Source: an uncultured Flavihumibacter sp. (lineage in GTDB: Bacteria > Bacteroidota > Bacteroidia > Chitinophagales > Chitinophagaceae). From it: a stretch of 64,000 bases of DNA. A program made the translations under genes and the position numbers. The notes below the pieces were generated by a model. The model did no database searches. It saw only the letters and a list, made by a program, of their open reading frames with translations, and had not been told where the DNA came from. Location: positions 48,387 to 112,386 of the forward strand of contig CABHOY010000042.1 in NCBI GenBank assembly GCA_902168105.1, read 5' to 3'. This document shows positions 52,080-60,626 of the stretch, in pieces (positions within the stretch are counted from its first letter, which is position 1; each line of letters starts with the position of its first letter).

Positions 52080-52115
52080 AAGCGGGTGTCTTAAAATTAA
52101 GACGCCCGCTTTTGT
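52080..52115 (+). terminator. Intrinsic terminator after the lectin gene
   Basis: AAGCGGGTGTCTTA (52080-52093) pairs with TAAGACGCCCGCTT (52098-52111), one G-U pair, 4-nt loop, then TTGTT. Confidence 0.85.
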
Positions 52116-52159
52116 TATGTTCATTAGTGCCCCATTAAATAATTGATAACATACTGGTC

Positions 52160-52188
52160 CCGGTATTCCCGTACTCCAGGAATACCGG
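52160..52188. terminator. Perfect 10-bp hairpin beside the GH76 remnant
   Basis: CCGGTATTCC (52160-52169) and GGAATACCGG (52179-52188) pair perfectly around a 9-nt loop. No U-run is obvious on either side. It lies just beyond the 3' end of the GH76 fragment and could be the old terminator of that gene or of the sigma gene. Confidence 0.5.
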
Positions 52189-52194
52189 TATAAC

Positions 52195-52545
52195 CTAACC
52201 TGCACTGTTACTGATAATGCCACCCGTCGTCATGCTATTCCTTACATAGTCAACAGCCTTTTTCGCGTCATTGAAATAGGCAACATCTCCGGTGATCTGA
52301 TAAAGCATGTTTGCGAAATCAACAAAAGAACCCTGGTTGTAAACAGTAGAGCCCTTGTCTACATAGTTAGTACGGTCAATGCTTGTATATACCTGCCCGT
52401 TATCAGGGTTAAACAGGTGCTGCGCGACCATGCATAGATTTGCTTCGCACGATCAAGGTACCAGACGTCATGATTCGCCTGAGTTAAAAAAGAGAGGAAT
52501 TTTTTTAAAGACGGGATAATAAGGGCTTTCCGGATATCATCTTTT
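52195..52545 (-). pseudogene. Degraded GH76 (alpha-1,6-mannanase-like) gene fragment
   Basis: Reading minus from about 52545 a frame gives DDIRKALIIPSLKKFLSF, LTQANHDVWYLDRAKQIYAW, then shifts near 52440 into QHLFNPDNGQVYTSIDRTNY, DKGSTVYNQGSFVDFANMLY and QITGDVAYFNDAKKAVDYVR, ending NSMTTGGIISNSAG at a stop. These are successive GH76 blocks in correct order. Only about 115 of some 350-400 residues remain: the N-terminus and C-terminus are absent, there is at least one frameshift, and the 5' end runs into the sigma gene stop. GH76 enzymes cleave alpha-1,6-mannan. The fragment marks a former mannan-directed gene, or recombination that brought sigma and FecR here. Confidence 0.75.
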
Positions 52546-53154
52546 AGTGATGATCATAATAGTGATCAGCAGCGTAGCAATATCTTTCAGGTGTACACGT
52601 AGATGACGGAGCGCATACGTAAGCTGATTCTCTACCGTACGTTTGGAAATATCCAGTCTCGCTGCAATTTCATCGTTAGAAAGATATTCAAACCGGCTCA
52701 TCCTGAATATTTCCTGGCAACGGGGAGGTAATTGTAGTAATATCTGTTGGAGATAATCATTGAGCTCAGACTGACGGATACGGACATCCGCCTCATTGTC
52801 CGTAAATCCTTTAATAGTAGCGTCTTCCGTTCCCGTAAGTACCAGTTGTTTCATCTTCCGGCGTGTATAGATCTGATAACGGGTAGACGTGAGCAGGAAT
52901 GCAGGGAAGGACTCAATTATCAGCACATGGCGGCGGTTCCACAAACTTAAAAATATATCATGGACGATCTCCTGGCAAACCTCCTTATCTTTCAGATGCC
53001 TGAAACACGTATTGTAAACACCCTCCCAATACTTATCGAACAGCCATGTGAATGCCTGCTGATCATCAGCACGAACAGCATTCCATAACCGGATATCAGA
53101 TTCATCTATGGGAGGCATGGCAGTTTGATTGAATGGCCCGGAAAAGATACTCAT
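52537..53154 (-). CDS. ECF RNA polymerase sigma factor
   Basis: The product has 205 residues. Sigma region 2 spans about 27-95 (AFTWLFDKYWEGVYNTCFRH, CQEIVHDIFLSLWNRR) and region 4 about 145-195 (LPPRCQEIFRMSRFEYLSND, ARLDISKRTVENQLTYALRH). This is the FecI-like group common in Bacteroidota. The FecR anti-sigma gene starts 77 bp away on the other strand; more commonly the two are cotranscribed. It should direct RNA polymerase to the susC operon promoter once released. An alternative ATG at residue 13 is possible. Its 3' end meets the GH76 remnant. Confidence 0.93.
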   Translation of the reverse strand: MSIFSGPFNQTAMPPIDESDIRLWNAVRADDQQAFTWLFDKYWEGVYNTCFRHLKDKEVCQEIVHDIFLSLWNRRHVLIIESFPAFLLTSTRYQIYTRRKMKQLVLTGTEDATIKGFTDNEADVRIRQSELNDYLQQILLQLPPRCQEIFRMSRFEYLSNDEIAARLDISKRTVENQLTYALRHLRVHLKDIATLLITIMIITKR

Positions 53155-53231
53155 TAGAAAATTAAAAAAAAATATTCCCTTTTATGTGTGTACGGTATTT
53201 TTTTTTATACTTATAAGCAAAGAACGCCAGA

Positions 53232-54377
53232 ATGACGGAAGAAGAGTTCCTCAAACAATACGAACGTTACCTGCTGGGGAAGCTCGGCACGGAGGAAATT
53301 GAAGAATTACATGCTTATCAGGATGATATATTGCTGGAAACAAGCGCTATGGACGAGGCCGAAAAGTCTCATATAAGAGAGGCGATCCTGGCTAAACTCG
53401 AGGGAAATATGCTTCCTGTAGCGTCTCCGCGTATAAAACGGATGCCTGTACGTCTATGGTGGGCCGTAGCGGCGGTGGTCGCAGGTATATCCATCGGCAT
53501 TACTTACAATATACACCGGCAGAACAGGACACAGCAAACAGCAGAAGGAGCTATTGCATCCGGGCAACCGGCAAGGCGATCACAAAAGACATACCTCACA
53601 CTTAGTAACGGGAAAGTGATCTCCCTGTCAGATGCAGGCAAGGGTCTCATTACAACTACCGCAGGTGTGCAGGCAAGTAAAGGCAGAGAGAACGAATTGT
53701 CTTATAGCCGGCACAATAACGCTGCAACATCCGTTCCCGATACCAACAGTATTGCCACTCCCAACGGAGAACAATTCTCAGTCGTGTTGGCCGATGGGTC
53801 CCGTGTACGCCTCAATGCCGGTTCGTTCCTTCGTTATCCGGTCTTTTTTACCGGCAAAAGGGAAGTATATCTGACAGGAGAAGCCTGTTTTGAGGTAAAC
53901 GCAGATCCATCCGATCCATTTATAGTACACGTAAACGGGGAATCAGTAAACGCACTTGGAACAGTATTTAACATCAAAGCATATAGAGAAGAAAGAACAA
54001 CCAAAGTAACGCTCGTAACAGGAGCCATCAACGTAAACATCGGGGAAAAGGTACAGCCATTGCATACCAGCCAGCAGCTTAATTATCAGCCAGGGGGAAA
54101 TACATATTGGCTGAAGGAAGTGAATACAGGTACCGTTATCGCCTGGAAAGAAGGGTACTTCGCCTTTGATAAAGAAAGTATAACAGGTATTATGGCGGAG
54201 ATCGGAAGATGGTACAACATGGAAGTATCTTTTGTCAACGGCGATGCCAACAGGAAATTCAGTGGCAGGATCGTTCGTTATGCCGCAGTCTCAGAAGTAC
54301 TGAAACGGCTCGAAATGACCGGCGCTATGAAATTCAGCGTACAGAAAAACAGAATAATGGTAACTATACCAGCGTAA
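53232..54377 (+). CDS. FecR-type anti-sigma factor
   Basis: The product has 381 residues. The N-terminal cytoplasmic helical part (MTEEEFLKQYERYLLGKLG, then EEIEELHAY) binds sigma. One transmembrane helix lies at about 76-95 (RLWWAVAAVVAGISIGITYN). The periplasmic FecR domain at about 165-265 shows IATPNGEQFSVVLADGSRVR, then LNAGSFLRYPVFFTGKREVY and LTGEACFEVNADPSDPFIVH. A DUF4974-like C-terminal domain (about 300-381) with FAFDKESITGIMAEIGRWYN ends the protein. It holds the divergent sigma inactive until the SusC STN domain contacts it. It starts 60 bp before susC, in the same direction. Confidence 0.93.
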   Translation: MTEEEFLKQYERYLLGKLGTEEIEELHAYQDDILLETSAMDEAEKSHIREAILAKLEGNMLPVASPRIKRMPVRLWWAVAAVVAGISIGITYNIHRQNRTQQTAEGAIASGQPARRSQKTYLTLSNGKVISLSDAGKGLITTTAGVQASKGRENELSYSRHNNAATSVPDTNSIATPNGEQFSVVLADGSRVRLNAGSFLRYPVFFTGKREVYLTGEACFEVNADPSDPFIVHVNGESVNALGTVFNIKAYREERTTKVTLVTGAINVNIGEKVQPLHTSQQLNYQPGGNTYWLKEVNTGTVIAWKEGYFAFDKESITGIMAEIGRWYNMEVSFVNGDANRKFSGRIVRYAAVSEVLKRLEMTGAMKFSVQKNRIMVTIPA

Positions 54378-54437
54378 TTAACCAACAACCACGTTTTCAG
54401 AGTAAGTATAAATTTTAGTTTCTTAACTACATTTCAG

Positions 54438-57400
54438 ATGAATAGAATTCCGCGTTCATGGCTGTACGGGATAGGGTCCTGTATGCATACAATAGTCCCA
54501 TCCTTTCAACAACTTATTACATGTTTCCTGATGGCCGCCCTGGTATTGCCTGTCAGGATCAACGCCCAGGGCCAGGCACAAACAGTTACGCTAAGCGTAA
54601 AAAATGAATCATTGGAAAATGCCTTTAAAAAATTGCAGCAGCAATCAGGGGTATTTTTTATCTACGAAGATGAACTGCTGCAGCAGACGCTTCCCGTTAC
54701 TATCAATGCCGTAAAACAACCACTGAAGCAGGTGCTCGATGAGTGTTTCAAAAATCAGCCGCTCGATTACAACCTGCTCGACAATTCAGTCATCGTCCGT
54801 AAAAAGGACAGCCCTGCTTCCCGGCAGTCCAAAGTGATCACCGGAAAAGTGACCGACACGAAAGGCCAGCCCATACCCGGCGTAACCGTTCGCAGCAAAG
54901 GCAATAATATCAATACACAGACCGATGGAGATGGTGTTTATCGTCTCAAACTACAGGATACTGACGAGGTCCTGATCTTTTCTTACGTCGGTTTCCTGAC
55001 ACAGGAAATACCATTGAAAGGACAGCTCAGACTCGATGTGATCCTCAATGACAAAGCTGCAAACCTCCAGGATGTGGTCATTGTAGGGTACGGGCAGCAA
55101 AAGAAGATCACAGCTGTAGGTGCACAGAGCAGTATCCGTGTGGAAGACCTGAAATTGCCTGCTGCTAATCTGACCAACGCAATTGCTGGTCGCGTTGCCG
55201 GTATAATAGGCGTACAGCGTAGCGGACAACCTGGCTACGACAATGCGGAGATCTACATTCGCGGCATCTCTACCTTTACAAGCAGTAGTCCGCTAGTATT
55301 GGTAGACGGTGTGGAAAGGGACTTCGCTAACGTTGATCCGGAAGATATATCCAGCTTCAGTATTCTGAAAGATGCCTCCGCTACGGCCGTATACGGTGTA
55401 AGAGGCGCTAACGGCGTGATCCTCATACAGACAAAACAAGGTAAACCGGGCAAACCCCTTATAAACGCCCAGTACGACCAGGGGTTTACGCAGTTCACGA
55501 AGGTGCCCGAATTTGCTGATGGCGTCACCTATATGCAGATGGCCAATGAAGCGTATAAGAACAGTAACCCCACTGATCCCCTTCCCAAGTATTCCGAAGA
55601 ACGGATCAATAAAACAGCCAGCGGCGCAGATCCCGACCTCTATCCGAACGTCGACTGGTTCAAAGTACTGTTTAACGACTTCGGGCAGAACCGTCGTGCA
55701 AGAGTGAATGCAAACGGAGGCTCCGATAAAGCGCAGTATTACCTTTCCGTTGGTTATTACGATGAAAAAGGATTGTACAAGACCGACGACCTGTCCGCAT
55801 ATAACTCACAGATAAAATTCACACGTTATAACTTTACTTCCAACCTTGCCCTGCAACTGACTAACACAACTAAGGTCGACTTCGGCGCTTCCGGGTGGAT
55901 CAGCAATGGTAACTATCCCGGGAGCTCTGTAGACGATATCTGGGGCGCAGCTTATAACTTGCCTCCGATATTAATTCCGCCTGTTTATTCCAACGGACTG
56001 CATTCCAAACTGCGTACCGCCGATATCAACAATCCCTACAGCATGTTGACGCAGTCAGGTTATGTATCTGAATTCAGAAGTCAGCTGTGGAGTAATATCC
56101 GCCTCACACAGGACCTTGACTTCTGGCTGAAAGGCCTGTCAGTCTCCGGCATGTTCTCGTTCGACAACTATAACACGCATACTATCCGCCGTACAAAGTC
56201 GGTGGACGGCTATATCGCAACCGGTAGGGATGCTGACGGAAACCTGATCATGCAACAAACATCCATCGGTAGCAGTTACCTGGGTTACGAGCGTGCAAAT
56301 GGCGGCTCCCGGCAGTTTTATAGTGAAGCCAAACTGAATTATAAACAGAACTTCGGCAAGCATGAAGTATCCGGTATGATGGTGTTCACACAATCCGACC
56401 GGCAGGAAGCTTTTGCAGGCGATTTTATCTCCTCCATTCCCTACCGTTTTATGGGCCTTGCAGGTCGTGTAACATACGCATGGAATGACCGGTATTTGGC
56501 AGAAGGAAACTTCGGTTATAACGGCTCAGAAACCTTTGAACCAGGCAAACGCTTCGGCTTCCTCCCATCTGCTGCAATAGGCTGGGTGGCATCGGAAGAG
56601 AAATTCTTTAAACCGGTGCTGGATAAGATCCAGTTCCTGAAATTGCGCTTCTCATATGGCCTCGCAGGTAATGGCAATATCGGAGGCCGCCGCTTTGCCT
56701 ATATCTCCACCGTCGGCGATGGCAATGATAAATACCAATACGGTGGTAATGGCGCTAATAACGAGATCAACGGACTTGATATCGGCGACTATGCAGTATC
56801 CGTAACATGGGAGAAGGCCAAAAAGGCAAACCTCGGTATTGAGCTCAGAACATTGCAGGATCAGTTGTCGCTGGTCATAGATGTATTCAATGAAAACCGG
56901 ACGAACATCTTCCGCCAGCGGGGTGATGTCCCTAGCTATACAGGCATCCGTAACCTGCCCTGGGCTAACCTGGGAGAGATCCACAACAAAGGAGTGGAAG
57001 CTACACTGGAGATCAACAAAAAGCTAGGCCCCATAGATGTAGGCCTGCGAGGCAACTTTACCTGGAACCGCGCTATTATCATCAACGATGCCAATGCTCC
57101 ATGGGCCTACCCCTGGCAACAACGCATCGGTCGTAAGTACGGACAGCGCTTTGGGTACACCGCGCTCGGTCTCTATACCTCGAAAGAAGATATCGCCAGC
57201 AGCCCTTACCAGATAGGCCGCAACGAACCTGGCGACATCAAATACAAAGACCTCAACAGCGATGGAAGGATAGATAACTATGACGCCGGTCCTATCGGTT
57301 ATGGCAACATCCCGGAAATCGTTTACGGCTTCGGACCAACCTTCAGCTGGAACGGCTGGTATGTTGCAGGATGGCTCAAAGGCATCAGCAATGTGGACAT

Positions 57401-57803
57401 ACGCCTGAATGGCGACGGCCTGCAACCTTTCAGTCAGGGCGGCGAACGTGGCAACCTGATGGCCGAGATCACCGACCGCTGGACAGCCGACAATCCCAGC
57501 CAGCATACCTTCTATCCCAGGCTCACTTATGGCAATGATAACATGAACTACGCGAATAGTACCTGGTGGGTTAAAAATGGAGCGTTCCTGCGACTCCAGA
57601 CACTTCAGTTTGGCTATTCCTTCTCTGCCCGTCAATGGTTGAAAAGGGCAGGACTGTCCGCACTAAACCTCTATTTCATCGGCAACAACCTGGCTACCAT
57701 CAGCGGATTCAAATTATGGGACGTTGAACTGGGTGATGGCCGTGGAGCGGGCTATCCGCTGATCAAGACATTTAATGTTGGTGCAAAGCTCTCTTTCAGA
57801 TAA
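54438..57803 (+). CDS. SusC-family TonB-dependent transporter/transducer with STN domain
   Basis: The product has 1121 residues, longer than the two other SusC proteins because of an STN domain (about 50-125: ENAFKKLQQQSGVFFIYEDE, LKQVLDECFKNQPLDYNLLD). After it come the carboxypeptidase-like domain (VITGKVTDTKGQPIPGVTVR), the TonB box region DVVIVGYGQQKK, the plug (NAEIYIRGISTF, VLVDGVERDFANVD, FSILKDASATAVYG) and the barrel ending NVGAKLSFR. The STN domain signals ligand occupancy to the FecR anti-sigma, so uptake induces the operon. It heads the unit susC-susD-glycan binding-GH2, whose substrate is likely a galactoside-containing glycan. Confidence 0.95.
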   Translation: MNRIPRSWLYGIGSCMHTIVPSFQQLITCFLMAALVLPVRINAQGQAQTVTLSVKNESLENAFKKLQQQSGVFFIYEDELLQQTLPVTINAVKQPLKQVLDECFKNQPLDYNLLDNSVIVRKKDSPASRQSKVITGKVTDTKGQPIPGVTVRSKGNNINTQTDGDGVYRLKLQDTDEVLIFSYVGFLTQEIPLKGQLRLDVILNDKAANLQDVVIVGYGQQKKITAVGAQSSIRVEDLKLPAANLTNAIAGRVAGIIGVQRSGQPGYDNAEIYIRGISTFTSSSPLVLVDGVERDFANVDPEDISSFSILKDASATAVYGVRGANGVILIQTKQGKPGKPLINAQYDQGFTQFTKVPEFADGVTYMQMANEAYKNSNPTDPLPKYSEERINKTASGADPDLYPNVDWFKVLFNDFGQNRRARVNANGGSDKAQYYLSVGYYDEKGLYKTDDLSAYNSQIKFTRYNFTSNLALQLTNTTKVDFGASGWISNGNYPGSSVDDIWGAAYNLPPILIPPVYSNGLHSKLRTADINNPYSMLTQSGYVSEFRSQLWSNIRLTQDLDFWLKGLSVSGMFSFDNYNTHTIRRTKSVDGYIATGRDADGNLIMQQTSIGSSYLGYERANGGSRQFYSEAKLNYKQNFGKHEVSGMMVFTQSDRQEAFAGDFISSIPYRFMGLAGRVTYAWNDRYLAEGNFGYNGSETFEPGKRFGFLPSAAIGWVASEEKFFKPVLDKIQFLKLRFSYGLAGNGNIGGRRFAYISTVGDGNDKYQYGGNGANNEINGLDIGDYAVSVTWEKAKKANLGIELRTLQDQLSLVIDVFNENRTNIFRQRGDVPSYTGIRNLPWANLGEIHNKGVEATLEINKKLGPIDVGLRGNFTWNRAIIINDANAPWAYPWQQRIGRKYGQRFGYTALGLYTSKEDIASSPYQIGRNEPGDIKYKDLNSDGRIDNYDAGPIGYGNIPEIVYGFGPTFSWNGWYVAGWLKGISNVDIRLNGDGLQPFSQGGERGNLMAEITDRWTADNPSQHTFYPRLTYGNDNMNYANSTWWVKNGAFLRLQTLQFGYSFSARQWLKRAGLSALNLYFIGNNLATISGFKLWDVELGDGRGAGYPLIKTFNVGAKLSFR

Positions 57804-57821
57804 GTATCAAACCGGAAAAAA

Positions 57822-59603
57822 ATGAAACGTAATATAATATCAACAGGGCTCTTACTTTTTTGCATTATCCTGACTACCGGATGTAGTAACTACCTCGACC
57901 AGGTGCCCGACGACCGTATAACGATCGAAGAGGTGTTCCGTAAAAAAGCACCTTCCGAACAATTCCTCGCCAATGTATACAGCTATGTAAATGACGATGC
58001 CAATGTATGGGAAGCGACACCCTGGTTCAGCAACTGCGATGAAGGTGATATCACCTGGTCAAAGTATGTTGTTTACGACCTTAACTTAGGAAATATCAGT
58101 GCCGGTAATGCCATCTTCGACAGATGGGGAAGATACTACAATGGTATCCGCTCTGCATCTTACTTTATGGCCCACATCAATGAGAATGTAGAGATACGCA
58201 GCGTAAACGGACAACAACTGATCGACCAGTACCAGGCAGAAGCCCGTTGCCTCAGAGCATACTTTTACTTTCTGCTCATGCAGCAATATGGCCCGGTGGT
58301 ATTGGTAGGAGATAACCCCGTTTCTCCTGATGCCCCTGCTGCTGAAATGCAACTACCCAGGAGTTCATTCGATGACTGCGTGAACTATGTTATTAACCAG
58401 TTGGACTCCGCCATCATTCATCTGCCACTGGTGCCAAGTTCGAACGGGCAGCCCAGCGATATTGAAATGGGAAGAATGACCAAAGGGATCGCACTGGCTA
58501 TTAAATCTAGGCTCTTACTATATGCCGCAAGTCCGCTCTATAATGGTAACACAGACGTTGCGTCTTTTAAGAACCAGGATGGCACACAGCTGATCTCACA
58601 GTCTTACGACAATGAGAAATGGAAAAAGGCGGTAGATGCAGCGAAAGCAGTCATCGATCTGGGACTGTACAATCTTTACAAAGATCCCTCCGGAGATGTA
58701 AAGAAATCATTACAGGGTATTTTCCTGCAGGCATGGAATACCGAACAGATCTTCGTAAGAAAGAAAAATTCGCTGATAGACCGTGATGTCACAGCAATGC
58801 CAAGACAAGCAGGAGGATGGAACGGCATTGGCGTAACACAGGAGCAGGTAGATGCCTACTTTATGAAAGATGGTAGAAGCATTAAGGAATCACCGCTTTA
58901 TACAGAAACCGGCTTCACTGATGTTGAAGGAGTGCGTGTCAGCAATATGTACATGAACAGGGAACCGCGTTTTTATACCGATGTGCTCTACAACAATTGC
59001 GTATGGCAGGGAGGCAGTATGAAAGCCGCAGCGCCGGTCACATTTTATCTGTCCGGACCTAATGGTAAAAACGGTCATCCCACCGATTGGACAAAAACAG
59101 GATATCTCGTTATTAAGAATGTAGCCTCGCAGACCAATGCCGGTTCAGGCGGTAGCGGACAAAGACAGGAACGTCCCGAAGTAATTTTCCGCCTGGGCGA
59201 AATATACCTGAACTACGTAGAAGCATTGAACGAGTACAGTCCGGGACATGCTGACATCCTGCTCTATCTGAACCGTATCCGGGAACGTGCAGGCATCCCG
59301 GCCTATGGTAGCGGCGCACTGCCAGTGCCAGCATCGCAGGATGCTATGAGAAAAGCCATCAGGCAGGAACGCCGGATAGAACTGGCCTATGAAAACCATC
59401 GCTGGTTCGATATACGCCGTTGGAAGATCGTGGGTGATGTAATGGGAGAGATGCACGGCATGAATATCAACAAGGATGGTGATGAGTTCTACAAACGTGT
59501 CGTGGCATCCTTACATATGTACGTTCCGGCATTGAACTGGTTCCCGATCAGTCAATACGAACTTGACCGCACACGTATACTTGTCCAGAATCCCGGATGG
59601 TAA
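57822..59603 (+). CDS. SusD/RagB-family lipoprotein of the sigma/FecR locus
   Basis: The product has 593 residues. Lipobox TTGC (MKRNIISTGLLLFCIILTTG, lipidated Cys21) is followed by SNYLDQVPDDRITIEEVFRK, a classic SusD start. The helix EARCLRAYFYFLLMQQYG, and the C-terminal LGEIYLNYVEALNEYSPG plus QERRIELAYENHRWFDIRRW, complete the family pattern. It begins 18 bp after susC. It should bind the glycan that the STN-type SusC imports. It is unrelated in detail to the other two SusD proteins. Confidence 0.95.
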   Translation: MKRNIISTGLLLFCIILTTGCSNYLDQVPDDRITIEEVFRKKAPSEQFLANVYSYVNDDANVWEATPWFSNCDEGDITWSKYVVYDLNLGNISAGNAIFDRWGRYYNGIRSASYFMAHINENVEIRSVNGQQLIDQYQAEARCLRAYFYFLLMQQYGPVVLVGDNPVSPDAPAAEMQLPRSSFDDCVNYVINQLDSAIIHLPLVPSSNGQPSDIEMGRMTKGIALAIKSRLLLYAASPLYNGNTDVASFKNQDGTQLISQSYDNEKWKKAVDAAKAVIDLGLYNLYKDPSGDVKKSLQGIFLQAWNTEQIFVRKKNSLIDRDVTAMPRQAGGWNGIGVTQEQVDAYFMKDGRSIKESPLYTETGFTDVEGVRVSNMYMNREPRFYTDVLYNNCVWQGGSMKAAAPVTFYLSGPNGKNGHPTDWTKTGYLVIKNVASQTNAGSGGSGQRQERPEVIFRLGEIYLNYVEALNEYSPGHADILLYLNRIRERAGIPAYGSGALPVPASQDAMRKAIRQERRIELAYENHRWFDIRRWKIVGDVMGEMHGMNINKDGDEFYKRVVASLHMYVPALNWFPISQYELDRTRILVQNPGW

Positions 59604-59632
59604 AAGGTATTGATCTCTAAAAAGTAGCAACT

Positions 59633-60598
59633 ATGTCTCTTAATAAAAATATACTGTACTGTTTATTTCTCTTCCTCTTTTTTGCAGTTGCCTGCAAAGA
59701 TAATTTTGATCTGCCAGTGCAGCCGCTGGATGATTATACAAAAGTCTACATGCCACAGGCTGTAAATAATCCTAAGAGTTATGTACTGAAGATCTCAGAT
59801 TCGCTGCAGGAAATAGTTTACTCCGCCAGTTGCGGCGGACAAGACTATCCCGCTGCTGATATCAATGTTGCATTCTCTGTCAGTAATGAACTGGTAGATA
59901 GTTTTAACAACGCGAACCACACGAACTACCTGATCATGCCTGAGAAGAGTTATGAGCTGACCACACCGGCTGCTACTATTCTCCATGGTACATTGAGCAC
60001 CGGGCCGCTGAAAATTCTTGTAAAGACAGCAGGCGCCGGTGCGATCAGTTTTATGAAGGATTATCTGCTGCCCGTTACCATCCGGAACGCCTCAGAGAAG
60101 ATCAACGCAAAACTGGCGACCACCTTCTACAAAGTACGAGCAGAACCCGATATTAACGACTATCCCATTTTCGACCGTACTAACTGGAAGATCATTGATT
60201 TCTCTTCGCAGGAAGCCAGTGGCGAAGGACCGGATAATGGAAGGGCCGAATTTGCACTCGACAATAGGTCCGATACCTACTGGCATACGCAATGGCAGGG
60301 TGGAAGCCCCGGCCCACCACATTTCCTGACCATTGACATGGGAGATAGCAAAACATTGCATGGACTCTCTTTCCTGGACCGGCAGGCAGATGGTGGCGGT
60401 AAACCAAAAGAAGTAACATTGCAGGTAAGTACAGATAATAGCAGCTGGCAGGATGCAGGCAGTTTCTCATTGGCCAATGTAAAAGACCTGCAAATACAAT
60501 TTCTTACTATCTTTCGGGATGCGCGTTATTTGAAGGTGATTGTCAACGAAAGCTATAATGGAAGTTATACGCACCTCGCAGAACTGAATGCATTTTAG
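59633..60598 (+). CDS. Surface lipoprotein with DUF1735 and F5/8 type C (discoidin) domains
   Basis: The product has 321 residues. The signal ends FLFFAVAC (lipidated Cys21). Residues about 30-170 resemble DUF1735 / BT_3987-like N-terminal domain (YTKVYMPQAVNNPKSYVLKI, NELVDSFNNANHTNYLIMPE). About 175-321 are a discoidin-like jelly roll: GRAEFALDNRSDTYWHTQWQ, HFLTIDMGDSKTLHGLSFLD, RDARYLKVIVNESYNGSYTH. Such pairs occur in surface glycan-binding proteins. It lies 29 bp after susD, in the SusE/F position, and overlaps nothing: the GH2 start is at 60627. Confidence 0.87.
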   Translation: MSLNKNILYCLFLFLFFAVACKDNFDLPVQPLDDYTKVYMPQAVNNPKSYVLKISDSLQEIVYSASCGGQDYPAADINVAFSVSNELVDSFNNANHTNYLIMPEKSYELTTPAATILHGTLSTGPLKILVKTAGAGAISFMKDYLLPVTIRNASEKINAKLATTFYKVRAEPDINDYPIFDRTNWKIIDFSSQEASGEGPDNGRAEFALDNRSDTYWHTQWQGGSPGPPHFLTIDMGDSKTLHGLSFLDRQADGGGKPKEVTLQVSTDNSSWQDAGSFSLANVKDLQIQFLTIFRDARYLKVIVNESYNGSYTHLAELNAF

Positions 60599-60626
60599 GG
60601 TTAATAGTTATATCAAAATACAACGA

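Noticed and set aside
57024..57635. 203-codon minus-strand frame opposite the STN-type susC
   Set aside because: Antisense to the conserved barrel; no independent support.
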